Source: Intestinibacter bartlettii (GTDB taxonomy: Bacteria; Bacillota; Clostridia; Peptostreptococcales; Peptostreptococcaceae). Taken from it: DNA of 64,000 bases. This document shows positions 16,325 through 24,912 of the stretch, piece after piece. The notes beneath the pieces were generated by a model. The model was not told the origin of the DNA, did not search any database, and saw only the letters and a program-made list of their open reading frames with translations. Made by a program: the position numbers and the translations under genes. Position 1 is the stretch's first letter, and each line of letters starts with the position of its first letter. The DNA is taken from NCBI RefSeq assembly GCF_000154445.1, contig NZ_DS499554.1; one strand, written 5' to 3'.

Positions 16325-18220
16325 ATGATAACATTTGATGCAGGAAATTATGATGTAATCGTTGTTGGTGCTGGACATGCTGGGTGTGAAGCTGCATTAG
16401 CTTCAGCTAGAATGGGATGCAAAACATTAATGGTTACATTAACACTTGATTCAATAGGAATGATGCCTTGTAACCCATCAATAGGTGGAACAGGAAAAGG
16501 ACAATTAGTAAAAGAAATAGATGCCCTTGGTGGTGAAATGGGAGTTAATACAGATAAAACTTTTATACAAAGTAGAATGTTAAATACTGCAAAAGGTCCA
16601 GCAGTACACTCATTAAGAGCTCAAGCAGATAAATTTAAATATCATACAGAAATGAAAAAAACACTAGAAAATGAACCTAACTTAGAAATAGTTATGGATG
16701 AAGTTGTTGATTTAATCAATGATGGAAAAGTAATAAAAGGTGTTATAACTAGAATGGGATGTAAATATCATTCTAAAGCAGTTGTATTAGCAACAGGAGT
16801 TTACTTAAACTCATTAATTTATATAGGTGAAGTAACGCTAAATGAAGGACCTAATGGATTAGGTTATGCAGAAAAATTAACTGATAAATTAGTTGATTTA
16901 GGATTAGACATGAGAAGATTCAAAACTGGTACACCAGCAAGAATCCATAGAGATAGTATAGATTTCTCTCAAATGGTTATCCAAGAAGGAGACGAAAAAA
17001 TAACACCATTCTCATTTATGAGTGATGATTTAAAAATAGACCAAGTTCCTTGCTATTTAGCTAGAACTAACTTAGATACACATAAAGTTATAATGGACAA
17101 CATAAATAGATCAGCTATGTACGGCGGAAAAATCCATAGTACAGGGCCAAGATATTGTCCATCAATAGAAGATAAAGTTGTAAGATTTAATGATAAAGAA
17201 TCACATCAAACATTTATCGAACCAGAAGGTTTAGATACTAAAGAAATGTACATTCAAGGTATATCTACAAGTTTACCTTATGAAGTTCAAATTCAAATGT
17301 ACAGAAGTATGAAAGGTCTTGAAAATTGTAAAATAATGAGACCAGCATATGCAATAGAATATGATTGCTTAAATCCGACACAATTAAAAGCATCACTTGA
17401 AATAAAAGTTACAGAAAACTTATTCAGTGCAGGGCAATTTAATGGTACATCAGGATATGAAGAAGCAGCAGCCCAAGGACTTATGGCTGGTATAAATGCT
17501 GCTAGAAAAATACAAGGAAAAGAACCATTTATATTAGACAGATCGGAAGCATATATCGGTGTTTTAATTGATGATTTAATAACTAAAGGAACTAACGAAC
17601 CTTATAGAATGATGACATCAAGAGCAGAATATAGACTTTACTTAAGACAAGATAATGCAGATATGAGACTTACTGAAAAAGGATATGAAATAGGTCTTGC
17701 AAGCCAAGAAAGATATGATAGATTCTTAACTAAAAAAGCTTTAGTAGAAGCTGAATTAGAAAGATTAAAAACTGAAAGAGTTACACCAAAAGAAGTAAAT
17801 GAATTATTAGTTGAAAAAGGTGCATCAGAAATAAAAGTAGGATTATCTTTATATGATTTCTTAAAAAGACCAGAAGTAACTTATGAGTTATTAGAACAAA
17901 TAGGAAAAGCAGCATCAGAAGAAGTTCCTTATGATGTAAAAGAACAATGTGTGATAATGTCTAAATATGAAGGATATATAGATAAACAATTAAAACAAAT
18001 AGATCAATTTAAAAAATTAGAAAACAAAAAACTATCAGAGGATATAGATTATTCAACAATAGAAGGTCTTAGAATAGAAGCTAGACAAAAACTTAATGAT
18101 ATTAAACCAATATCAATAGGTCAGGCGTCTAGAATTTCAGGTGTTTCTCCTGCTGACATATCTGTATTACTTATCTATCTTGAACAAATGAGAAGAACAA
18201 GAGGTGGAAACAATGAGTAA
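16325..18220 (+). CDS. mnmG: tRNA modification FAD enzyme MnmG (GidA)
   Basis: FAD-dependent partner of MnmE, 631 residues, full length. The N-terminal dinucleotide site is VVGAGHAGCEAALASARMG; family signatures TGTPARIHRDSI and TSRAEYRLYLRQDNADMRLT are present, as is the C-terminal MnmE-binding helical region (SGVSPADISVLLIYLE). ATG with AAAGGAGC upstream. It overlaps rsmG by eight bases. A parS-like site lies in its leader. Confidence 0.97.
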   Translation: MITFDAGNYDVIVVGAGHAGCEAALASARMGCKTLMVTLTLDSIGMMPCNPSIGGTGKGQLVKEIDALGGEMGVNTDKTFIQSRMLNTAKGPAVHSLRAQADKFKYHTEMKKTLENEPNLEIVMDEVVDLINDGKVIKGVITRMGCKYHSKAVVLATGVYLNSLIYIGEVTLNEGPNGLGYAEKLTDKLVDLGLDMRRFKTGTPARIHRDSIDFSQMVIQEGDEKITPFSFMSDDLKIDQVPCYLARTNLDTHKVIMDNINRSAMYGGKIHSTGPRYCPSIEDKVVRFNDKESHQTFIEPEGLDTKEMYIQGISTSLPYEVQIQMYRSMKGLENCKIMRPAYAIEYDCLNPTQLKASLEIKVTENLFSAGQFNGTSGYEEAAAQGLMAGINAARKIQGKEPFILDRSEAYIGVLIDDLITKGTNEPYRMMTSRAEYRLYLRQDNADMRLTEKGYEIGLASQERYDRFLTKKALVEAELERLKTERVTPKEVNELLVEKGASEIKVGLSLYDFLKRPEVTYELLEQIGKAASEEVPYDVKEQCVIMSKYEGYIDKQLKQIDQFKKLENKKLSEDIDYSTIEGLRIEARQKLNDIKPISIGQASRISGVSPADISVLLIYLEQMRRTRGGNNE

Positions 18221-18932
18221 TATAGATATATTAAGACAAGGTATAGAGGATTTTGGAATAGAGGCTAGCGATAAAATGCTAGCTGATTTCCAAAAATATA
18301 AAGAGATATTAGTTGAATGGAATCAAAAAATGAACCTAACAGGAATAGAAGATGAAAAAGAAGTATTTATAAAACACTTCTTAGATTCCATATCTGCTGT
18401 TTCAAAAGGTTATATAAAAAATGGAATGTCTTTAATAGATGTTGGTACAGGAGCTGGATTCCCAGGAATGCCTCTTAGAATAAGTTTACCAGACTTAAAA
18501 GTAACATTACTTGATTCTTTAAATAAAAGAATTAACTTTTTACAAGAGGTAGCAAATCAAATAGACATAGATGATATAGAATTCATCCATGGAAGAGCTG
18601 AAGATTTCGGAAAAGATGAAAACTATAGAGAATGTTTTGATATAGCAACTGCAAGAGCTGTTGCTGGATTACCTGCCCTTATGGAATTTTGTGTTCCATT
18701 TGTTAAAGTCGGTGGACATTTTGTATGCTTAAAGGGACCAAATGCCAATTTAGAATTAGAAGAATCTAAAAAAGCTATGGAAGTATTAGGTGTTGAGTAT
18801 ATTGAAAAAATAGATATAAAATTACCAGAAATAGATTTAGATCACAATATATTAGTATTTAAGAAAGTTAAAAATACTCCAAGTAAATACCCTAGAAAAG
18901 CTGGGAAAGTTACTAAAAATCCTATAAAGTAA
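18213..18932 (+). CDS. rsmG: 16S rRNA (guanine-527-N7) methyltransferase RsmG
   Basis: Class I SAM-dependent methyltransferase that modifies G527 of 16S rRNA (E. coli numbering). The SAM site is LIDVGTGAGFPGMPL, and the later conserved ATARAVAGLP segment is present. The ATG at 18213 lies 6 bp after GAGGTGG and gives 239 residues; an in-frame GTG at 18204 is inside the ribosome site. It overlaps the mnmG stop, so the two are translationally coupled. The C-terminus is basic (KYPRKAGKVTKNPIK). Confidence 0.96.
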   Translation: MSNIDILRQGIEDFGIEASDKMLADFQKYKEILVEWNQKMNLTGIEDEKEVFIKHFLDSISAVSKGYIKNGMSLIDVGTGAGFPGMPLRISLPDLKVTLLDSLNKRINFLQEVANQIDIDDIEFIHGRAEDFGKDENYRECFDIATARAVAGLPALMEFCVPFVKVGGHFVCLKGPNANLELEESKKAMEVLGVEYIEKIDIKLPEIDLDHNILVFKKVKNTPSKYPRKAGKVTKNPIK

Positions 18933-19091
18933 TATATAAATTTTTATAAACTTAAAAATATAAAGGATTATATCGTAAAATGAAGAATAATATTCATAAA
19001 GAATGTTGGTAAATCGAAATAAATAGTTTAATAAGTAATAATAAAGTAATCAGTTTAGATATAAAAAAGTTATAAATAAGAGGGGTATGTT

Positions 19092-19877
19092 ATGGAAGAG
19101 AAAATAGTAAGAGAAATACCGATTGAAGAGATAGTTCCAAATCCATATCAGCCAAGAAAAGTATTTTCTGAAAAGTCGTTGGAAGAATTAAAGAATTCGA
19201 TTGAAAGTTATGGAGTGCTACAGCCAATTACTGTGAGAAAAAAAGGCGATAAGTTTGAATTAGTTGCTGGTGAAAGAAGGCTTAGAGCAGCTAAATTGGC
19301 TAATTTAAAAACTATACCAGCAATATTGCATGATATGTCTGATGAAACATCAGCTGTACTAGCATTATTAGAAAATTTGCAAAGAGAAGATTTGAATTTC
19401 ATAGAAGAGGCTTTGGGCTATGAAAACTTAATAAAAGAGCATAATTTTACTCAACAACAATTAGCTCAAAAATTGGGTAAAAACCAATCAACAATAGCAA
19501 ATAAGTTGAGAATATTAAAATTGCCTCAATCTATAAAGGAATCATTAGTTGAAAATGGGCTTACAGAAAGACATGCTAGGGCTTTGCTTAAATTACCTAA
19601 TGAAGAGTTAATGGATGAGGTAATACAAAAAGTCACTAAGAATGAACTTACAGTTAAAAAGACTGAAAAGCTTATAAAAGATATACTAGAAAGTATAGAA
19701 TTAGAAAATAATCCAGAAAAAAAACAAAATATAAAATGTTCTATGAGTATAAGAATTTATCTTAATACATTAAAACAAGCTTATGATGCAATATTAAATA
19801 CAGGCATCGAAGCTAAATATAACGAAATAGATAAGGGTGATTACATGGAGGTCGTTGTAAAAATCCCTAAAAAATAG
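19092..19877 (+). CDS. noc: Nucleoid occlusion protein Noc (ParB family)
   Basis: ParB-like CTPase of 261 residues. The N-terminal domain has IVPNPYQPR, the CTP-binding GERRLRAAK and ENLQREDLN. The helix-turn-helix GKNQSTIANKLRILKLP resembles Noc more than Spo0J. Noc binds its own DNA sites and keeps the division septum off the nucleoid. It lies after rsmG, the usual place. In relatives soj (parA) follows; here a terminator and then parB follow directly. The Noc versus ParB call is from motif likeness. Confidence 0.85.
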   Translation: MEEKIVREIPIEEIVPNPYQPRKVFSEKSLEELKNSIESYGVLQPITVRKKGDKFELVAGERRLRAAKLANLKTIPAILHDMSDETSAVLALLENLQREDLNFIEEALGYENLIKEHNFTQQQLAQKLGKNQSTIANKLRILKLPQSIKESLVENGLTERHARALLKLPNEELMDEVIQKVTKNELTVKKTEKLIKDILESIELENNPEKKQNIKCSMSIRIYLNTLKQAYDAILNTGIEAKYNEIDKGDYMEVVVKIPKK

Positions 19878-19878
19878 A

Positions 19879-19905
19879 ATTACTGCATAGCAGTAATTTT
19901 TTTTT
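19879..19905 (+). terminator. Terminator between noc and parB
   Basis: ATTACTGC (19879-19886) and GCAGTAAT (19890-19897), a perfect 8-bp stem with a 3-base loop followed by T8. It uncouples noc from parB, whose own start lies 62 bp later. Confidence 0.88.
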
Positions 19906-19959
19906 AACATAGTTTCGTAACGAATAAAGATAATTAAAATTTTAGGAGGATAAAATTTA

Positions 19960-20781
19960 ATGTTAGAGCAAAAATTAGATAAGATATCACAAGAAAATCA
20001 AAATCAAGTCGTAAATATAAAAATATCTGATGTATATCCAAATGGTGACCAACCAAGAATATATTTTGATGAGGATAAAATAATAGCATTATGTGAATCT
20101 ATAAAAAAACATGGAGTACTTCAACCAATAGTTGTTAGACCAGATGATGAGGGAAGATACATGATTATTGCTGGTGAAAGAAGATACAGAGCAAGTATAA
20201 TGGCTAATAAAGAATCTATTCCAGCAATAATAAAAGATATGCCGATTAAAGAAGTATTAGAAATTGCATTAGTCGAGAATTTACAAAGAGAAAACTTAAA
20301 TATAATAGAAGAGGCAAAAGCATATAAAAATTTAATAGATAAACATAAATCAACACAAGAAGAATTAGCAGAATTAGTTGGAAGAAGTAGACCTTATATA
20401 ACTAATACGATGAGATTATTAAATTTATCTGATGAAGTAAAAAAATATATAGAACTAGAAAAAATTTCGCCAGGGCATGGGAAGGCGTTACTAAGGGTTA
20501 GTAACAAAGAGAAACAGATTGGATTAGCACAGCAAATAATCAAAGAAAATTTATCTGTAAGAAAAACAGAAGAAATAATAAAAGGTATGCTAGAAGAAAA
20601 AAAAATAAAAAATAAATCAAAAGAAAAAGATATATTTATAAAAGACATAGAAGAAAGGTTAATGAATACTTTGGGCACTAAAGTCAATATATCAACTGGA
20701 AATAAAAAGGGAAAAATTGAGATAGAATATTATACAGATGACGATTTAAATGATATAATAGATAGACTTTTAGAGGAATAA
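19960..20781 (+). CDS. parB: Chromosome partitioning protein ParB/Spo0J
   Basis: ParB-family CTPase clamp that loads at parS and recruits SMC. The 273 residues show IYPNGDQPR, the CTP motif AGERRYRAS, ENLQRENLN and a canonical Spo0J helix-turn-helix (GRSRPYITNTMRLLNL), then SPGHGKALL. The C-terminal part is a Lys-rich linker and a dimer domain. ATG with AGGAGG upstream. No ParA/Soj ATPase is present next to it, unlike the standard soj-spo0J pair. The likely parS is at 16290. Confidence 0.92.
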   Translation: MLEQKLDKISQENQNQVVNIKISDVYPNGDQPRIYFDEDKIIALCESIKKHGVLQPIVVRPDDEGRYMIIAGERRYRASIMANKESIPAIIKDMPIKEVLEIALVENLQRENLNIIEEAKAYKNLIDKHKSTQEELAELVGRSRPYITNTMRLLNLSDEVKKYIELEKISPGHGKALLRVSNKEKQIGLAQQIIKENLSVRKTEEIIKGMLEEKKIKNKSKEKDIFIKDIEERLMNTLGTKVNISTGNKKGKIEIEYYTDDDLNDIIDRLLEE

Positions 20782-21096
20782 AAAAAATATTATAAATAAA
20801 AATTCTTTTAAAAGGTAATAAAATCTGGAAAGGTTAATATTTTTTATTATTAAAAATTATAAATATAAAATAAGAGTGGATATTTTAAAAATAGAAATAT
20901 TTGCATAGTGAATAGTAGTGCGATTATACTTCATTTAGAAAAATATAAATTAAAGTACAATTAATCACTAAATTTCATTAAAAATAGAATTTTTAGAAAA
21001 AAATGTAAATTATAGTGATGTAATTAATGTAAGTATAAGTTATAATTATATTATAATAATTAGTAATAATAAATAATGTTAAAGTGGGTGAGATAT
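20782..21096. other. AT-rich gap after parB
   Basis: This 315-bp gap holds no ORF, RNA or clear promoter that I can support. The only structure noted is a weak inverted repeat, ATCACTA (20964-20970) and TAGTGAT (21013-21019), with flanking partial symmetry, which could be an operator for the helix-turn-helix gene that follows. Confidence 0.4.
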
Positions 21097-22389
21097 ATGA
21101 ACATATTGAGTTTAGGGGAAAAGATAAAAAAACTCAGAAAAGAAAAAAATATGACCTTAAAGGAATTAGCGGGCGATAGAATAACAGCTGCACAAATAAG
21201 TCATATCGAAAGGGACAAATCTCATACAAGTTATGAACTTTTAGAATATTTATCTGAGAGGCTAGATGTCAGTATAGATTATCTTTTAGAGACAAAAGAA
21301 ATGCAATCTAAAAAAATCACTGATAATTTGATTTTAGAAAGTGAAATATATATAAAAAAAGGTGAACTTGATGATGCCGAAAAAGAAATACATCAAATAA
21401 TTGAAATATGCGAGGAATATGACCTTTCTGAGAATTACGGAAAATGTAATTATTTATTGGGAAATATTTATTTAAAAAGAAAAGATAGCAGAAAAGCTAA
21501 TTTTTACTTTGAAAAGGCATTATTCTATTTTATAAAAAATGATGATAAAAAGAGAATATTTGAATGTTATATGAATTCAGCAGATATATATTTTGAAGAT
21601 GGATTCTATCAAGTAGCTTTAACAAATTATAGTTTTGCTAAAGATATATTAAATCAAATAACTACAGATGAACCAGATACATATAAAGATTTATATAGTA
21701 AAATATCTAAATGTTATATGAGAATGGATGATAGCGAAAAAGCATTAGAATATATAGAACTAATAGGTAGTATAGATAATAATTATTCTCCAACACAAGA
21801 AGTAGAAATGTTAGTATTAAAGGCTAAAAAATTACTATCGGAAGGAAAGTATTTAGATTCAAAAAATTACTTTACAAAAGCACTTAAGATAATAGAGAAA
21901 GAAGAAAATAAGGACAAATTAGCTCAAGTGTACTTAACAGTGGGTAAAATTTATGGGGAAATGGGAGATAACGAAAAATTACTTCAGTATTCGGAAAAAG
22001 TATATGATTTAAAAAAATCTGATTCAGATGAATACATGATGGATAGTTTATTTAACATTATAGAATCATATATAGATTCAAATAATTTTGAACAAGCTAA
22101 AAAATACTCTAAATTAGCATTAGCAGCAGCAATAAAAACAAAAAGTAAATACGATGAATTTAGGGCATTAAAATATTATTGTGATATATATAAATATAAA
22201 GGCGAGACAGAAATATCAATTGAATATCTTCTTAAATGTATTGATATAGTTTCCGCATTAGACAAAGAAGAAGTTTTAGGAAATTTATATATAGAACTTG
22301 GACAATTATATTCAGGAATATCTAAGGATAAAGAATTAGAATGTTACCAAAAAGGTGTAACTATATTTAAAAACTTGGAAATAATATAA
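21097..22389 (+). CDS. XRE-family regulator with TPR domain
   Basis: A 430-residue protein with an N-terminal XRE helix-turn-helix (LGEKIKKLRKEKNMTLKELA...AAQISHIERDKS, about 5-45) and then about nine TPR-like helical pairs (for example AEKEIHQIIEICEEYDLSEN and KANFYFEKALFYFIKNDDKK). This layout is that of Rap/PlcR-type regulators, whose TPRs often bind peptides or partner proteins. No small peptide gene is seen beside it. The ATG at 21097 is preferred over 21076 because GGGTGAG lies about 8 bp upstream. Target and ligand are unknown. Confidence 0.85.
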   Translation: MNILSLGEKIKKLRKEKNMTLKELAGDRITAAQISHIERDKSHTSYELLEYLSERLDVSIDYLLETKEMQSKKITDNLILESEIYIKKGELDDAEKEIHQIIEICEEYDLSENYGKCNYLLGNIYLKRKDSRKANFYFEKALFYFIKNDDKKRIFECYMNSADIYFEDGFYQVALTNYSFAKDILNQITTDEPDTYKDLYSKISKCYMRMDDSEKALEYIELIGSIDNNYSPTQEVEMLVLKAKKLLSEGKYLDSKNYFTKALKIIEKEENKDKLAQVYLTVGKIYGEMGDNEKLLQYSEKVYDLKKSDSDEYMMDSLFNIIESYIDSNNFEQAKKYSKLALAAAIKTKSKYDEFRALKYYCDIYKYKGETEISIEYLLKCIDIVSALDKEEVLGNLYIELGQLYSGISKDKELECYQKGVTIFKNLEII

Positions 22390-22400
22390 TAGAAATATAA

Positions 22401-22427
22401 AAGCTAGACTCTAGGGTCTAGTTTTTG
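22401..22427 (+). terminator. Terminator after the TPR regulator
   Basis: CTAGAC/GTCTAG stem (22404-22409 and 22416-22421) with a 6-base loop, followed by TTTTT. Confidence 0.75.
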
Positions 22428-22550
22428 TAATTTATTTAAAATAATTTATATAGTTAAGTGAAAAAACAAAAGATATATGATAATATGATTATGAAAATCA
22501 ATAAAAGAAAGGAGTATGCCGAAATAACATAATTTTGGCAACTAAATATT

Positions 22551-22811
22551 ATGAATGAAATGTATATAATATCATTTAATTCAACGCATCAAGCAATAAA
22601 ATGTGATAAAGCTTTTGGCAAAAATGAAATAGATTATACTGTTTTACCTACACCAAGGGAAATTAGTCAAAGTTGCGGGATGTCTATTAGATTTGGATTA
22701 GAAGACATAGATACAATTAAAGAAATTATTGATCAAAATCAAATTGAATATAAATCAATGTATAGAATATTTAAAGAAGATGGAAAAAAACAAGTAGAAG
22801 AAATTAATTAA
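22551..22811 (+). CDS. DUF3343 protein (possible Se/S carrier)
   Basis: An 86-residue protein of the DUF3343 type, recognised by the start MYIISFNSTHQAIKCDKAF and the central TPREISQSCGMSIRF with its conserved cysteine. The family has been suggested to carry selenium or sulfur, but this is unproven. The start is uncertain: neither ATG (22551, 22560) has a ribosome site. The good site AAAGGAG at 22508-22514 instead precedes a three-codon ORF (ATG CCG AAA TAA, 22516-22527). It is followed 16 bp later by a DUF951 gene. Confidence 0.8.
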   Translation: MNEMYIISFNSTHQAIKCDKAFGKNEIDYTVLPTPREISQSCGMSIRFGLEDIDTIKEIIDQNQIEYKSMYRIFKEDGKKQVEEIN

Positions 22812-22827
22812 GAAGGGGGAGTTTAAT

Positions 22828-23019
22828 ATGCCATTAAACCTTAATGTAGGAGATACAGTTGAATTAAAAAAGCAACATGCTTGTGGTTGTAAGGAATTTC
22901 AAATAATAAGAGTAGGAATGGATATTAAAATAAAATGTAAAAATTGTGGCAGACTTATAATGCTAGATAGACCTACATTAGAAAAAAGAACAAAAAAGGT
23001 AATCCCTAAAGGTGAATAA
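22828..23019 (+). CDS. DUF951 small protein
   Basis: A 63-residue protein of the DUF951 family: LNVGDTVELKKQHACGCKEF, then IKIKCKNCGRLIMLDRPTLEKR. Four cysteines (CGC and CKNC) suggest a small metal-binding fold, although this is inference. The family is conserved just upstream of rpsF in many clostridia; its function is not known. ATG with AAGGGGGAG upstream; probably cotranscribed with the DUF3343 gene. Confidence 0.85.
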   Translation: MPLNLNVGDTVELKKQHACGCKEFQIIRVGMDIKIKCKNCGRLIMLDRPTLEKRTKKVIPKGE

Positions 23020-23092
23020 AATATTAGTATAATTATTCAAAAATGATTAAAAATATAATTATAAGAAAACTTAAATAAATCAAAAATAAACC

Positions 23093-23121
23093 TTGATATA
23101 TTTATATAATGATGATAAAAT
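23093..23121 (+). promoter_or_regulatory. Sigma-A promoter of rpsF-ssb-rpsR
   Basis: TTGATA (23093-23098), 17-bp spacer, TAAAAT (23116-23121), 77 bp before the rpsF start. Confidence 0.7.
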
Positions 23122-23129
23122 AGACAAGT

Positions 23130-23175
23130 ATGAGATTTAATTCTCATTTCTCTGCTCTAAGAAGTAGAGCCGTTA
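23130..23175 (+). promoter_or_regulatory. Candidate S6:S18-binding leader of rpsF
   Basis: Between promoter and rpsF are two hairpins: TGAGA/TCTCA (23131-23146) and GCTCTA/TAGAGC (23154-23170), the second followed at once by CG, making GCCG. Known S6:S18 autoregulatory leaders place a conserved CCG beside a stem just upstream of rpsF. The position and motif fit; the full consensus was not checked. Confidence 0.42.
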
Positions 23176-23197
23176 AGTCCAAAGGGAGGTGAAAAGA

Positions 23198-23476
23198 ATG
23201 AAAAATTATGAATTAGTTTATGTTGTAAAACCAAATTCTGATGATGAAACAAAAGAAAGTGTTTTAAACAAAATAAAAGACGTTATTTCTTCAAATGGTG
23301 AAGTAGAAAAAGTTGATACATGGGGAAATAAGAAATTAGCTTACCAAATAGCTAAATTCACAGAAGGTTTCTATGTATTAGTTAACTTTAAGTCAGGTGT
23401 TGAAGTTCCAAAAGAATTAGACAGAAACTTAAAGATAAACGAAAACGTAATAAGACATATGATAGTGGTTGCATAA
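23198..23476 (+). CDS. rpsF: 30S ribosomal protein S6
   Basis: Ribosomal protein S6, 92 residues from the ATG at 23198 (MKNYELVYVVKPN). Conserved features include VEKVDTWGNKKLAYQI and the end NLKINENVIRHMIV. The ATG lies 8 bp after GGGAGG; an in-frame GTG at 23189 overlaps that site and is unlikely. S6 binds 16S rRNA together with S18, encoded two genes downstream. The three-gene order rpsF-ssb-rpsR is standard. Confidence 0.97.
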   Translation: MKNYELVYVVKPNSDDETKESVLNKIKDVISSNGEVEKVDTWGNKKLAYQIAKFTEGFYVLVNFKSGVEVPKELDRNLKINENVIRHMIVVA

Positions 23477-23515
23477 TTAACGTTTAATCCAAAATTTTTA
23501 TAAGGAGGTTACATT

Positions 23516-23956
23516 ATGAACCATGTAGTTTTAATCGGAAGATTAACAAAGGATCCAGAGCTTAGATATATACCAGGTACTGGAACACCTGTTGCTACAT
23601 TTACTCTTGCAATTGATAGAGAATACACTAAGAAAGATGGTACAAAAGAAACAGATTTTATACCTATAGAAGTTATAGGAAAATCAGCTGAATTTTGTGC
23701 AAACTATATATCAAAAGGTAGATTAGTTGCAATCCAAGGAAATCTTAGAGTAGATAGATATCAAACTCAATCAGGAGAAAATAAAACATTCACTAAAGTA
23801 AGTGCAAGAAACGTACAAGCTTTAGATAGCAATAGAGGAAAATCAGAAAATCCATATGTTGAAAGTCATCAAGATGGACAACCAAGTTTTGAACCAACAC
23901 AAGGATTAGATCCAAATGGCTTCCAAGCTATAGATGACGAAGATATACCATTTTAA
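23516..23956 (+). CDS. ssb: Single-stranded DNA-binding protein
   Basis: OB-fold SSB of 146 residues. The N-terminal fold begins MNHVVLIGRLTKDPELRY; residues after about 105 form a flexible Asn/Gln/Pro-rich linker, and the acidic tip DDEDIPF is the docking peptide for replication and repair partners. It lies between rpsF and rpsR, the replication-restart/ribosome operon usual in Firmicutes. ATG with GGAGG upstream. Confidence 0.98.
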   Translation: MNHVVLIGRLTKDPELRYIPGTGTPVATFTLAIDREYTKKDGTKETDFIPIEVIGKSAEFCANYISKGRLVAIQGNLRVDRYQTQSGENKTFTKVSARNVQALDSNRGKSENPYVESHQDGQPSFEPTQGLDPNGFQAIDDEDIPF

Positions 23957-23977
23957 GGAAAAGGAGGAATAACACAG

Positions 23978-24205
23978 ATGATAAACAAAAAAAGACGTAA
24001 AAAAAGAAGAGTTTGTCAATTCTGCGCATCAAAAGACGCTAGAATAGATTACAAAAACACTCAAAGATTACAAAAGTACATCACTGAAAGAGGTAAAATA
24101 TTACCAAGAAGAATATCAGGTACTTGTGCAAAACATCAAAGAGAATTAACAGTGGCAATAAAAAGAGCTAGAAACTTAGCACTTTTACCATACACTTTAG
24201 ACTAA
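23978..24205 (+). CDS. rpsR: 30S ribosomal protein S18
   Basis: Ribosomal protein S18, 75 residues, basic, with the conserved IDYKNTQRLQKYITERGKI and the end RARNLALLPYTLD. The N-terminal CQFC pair, with another cysteine at SGTCAKHQ, resembles the zinc-binding form of S18. It ends the operon and is followed by a strong terminator. Confidence 0.97.
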   Translation: MINKKRRKKRRVCQFCASKDARIDYKNTQRLQKYITERGKILPRRISGTCAKHQRELTVAIKRARNLALLPYTLD

Positions 24206-24212
24206 TAAAAGT

Positions 24213-24247
24213 AAGCCTTCCATTGAAATATCAAGGAAGGCTTTTTT
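24213..24247 (+). terminator. Terminator after rpsR
   Basis: AAGCCTTCC (24213-24221) pairs with GGAAGGCTT (24235-24243), followed by TTTT. The rest of the 378-bp gap to the next gene holds the palindrome listed next and a probable promoter. Confidence 0.9.
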
Positions 24248-24325
24248 AATAATCACTTCACAAAAATAGTATAATATTTTATTGTAATGCTTGATTAATA
24301 GATGCAAAAAATGAATATATTAAAT

Positions 24326-24370
24326 CTATAAAGTAGATACTTAGCACATAGCTAAGTATCTACTTTATAG
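24326..24370. repeat. Perfect 20-bp inverted repeat
   Basis: Two perfectly complementary 20-bp arms (24326-24345 and 24351-24370; core TAGATACTTAGC/GCTAAGTATCTA) separated by ACATA. No T run flanks it on either side, so it is not an ordinary terminator. Its right arm covers the -35 position of an extended -10 promoter (TGTTATAAT, 24379-24387), so an operator is one reading. Confidence 0.85.
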
Positions 24371-24378
24371 GATATATG

Positions 24379-24387
24379 TGTTATAAT
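24379..24387 (+). promoter_or_regulatory. Extended -10 promoter before the mazG-like gene
   Basis: TG-T-TATAAT, the extended -10 form, about 200 bp before the next gene. The -35 hexamer is poor (TCTACT) and lies within the palindrome. Confidence 0.5.
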
Positions 24388-24584
24388 AGTTTATGTATTT
24401 GTGAGTTTAAATTTTTAAAACTTTATACCCATAATAAAAATTTATAATTATTAGCAAAATAAATTACAAATATAAGAATGTAATTACATATTGTTTATTG
24501 AATTATTATAAGTACGATAATTAATATGCTTAAATGCTTATGGAATTTATTTTTAAGTCAAATAATATAAAGGAGGGAAAAGTT

Positions 24585-24905
24585 GTGAAATTTAATAGAA
24601 ACTCAGATATTACGAAAAATATGAAGTTAATCGAATGGATGAAAAATGAAATATTAATGAGTGTTAGTGAATTATTTAATATTTTATTTAAAGGAGTAAG
24701 ATCAGCGGATGAAGGACTCCAAGATATATTAGCAAATATTATAATGATTACGTATCTTTTAGCTAAAAGACTAGGAATAAGTTTTAATGAAATAGACTAT
24801 AAAATAAAAGAGAAAATTTCATTAGGAATAAAGGAAGACCACAGTATAGAAAAATGGTATGGAGATTTGACTAATTTAAAAAATCATATTGAAAACAGGG
24901 AGTGA
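24585..24905 (+). CDS. MazG-like family protein
   Basis: A 106-residue protein with the short MazG-like pattern found next to yybS in clostridia: EWMKNEILMSVSELFNILFKG, then DILANIIMITYLLAKRLGIS. MazG relatives hydrolyse nucleotides, but this short group is uncharacterised and its activity is not established. The start GTG at 24585 is chosen because AGGAGG lies 8 bp upstream; an open frame runs further upstream without a ribosome site. It ends just inside the region where the yybS gene begins. Confidence 0.75.
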   Translation: MKFNRNSDITKNMKLIEWMKNEILMSVSELFNILFKGVRSADEGLQDILANIIMITYLLAKRLGISFNEIDYKIKEKISLGIKEDHSIEKWYGDLTNLKNHIENRE

Positions 24906-24912
24906 TTGTGAA

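Noticed and set aside
19878..19959. Remnant of soj/parA between noc and parB
   Set aside because: The 82-bp gap holds only a terminator and the parB ribosome site; no Walker motif or broken frame.
24326..24370. Palindrome as an intrinsic terminator
   Set aside because: No T run on either strand next to the stem, and rpsR already has a strong terminator 80 bp upstream.
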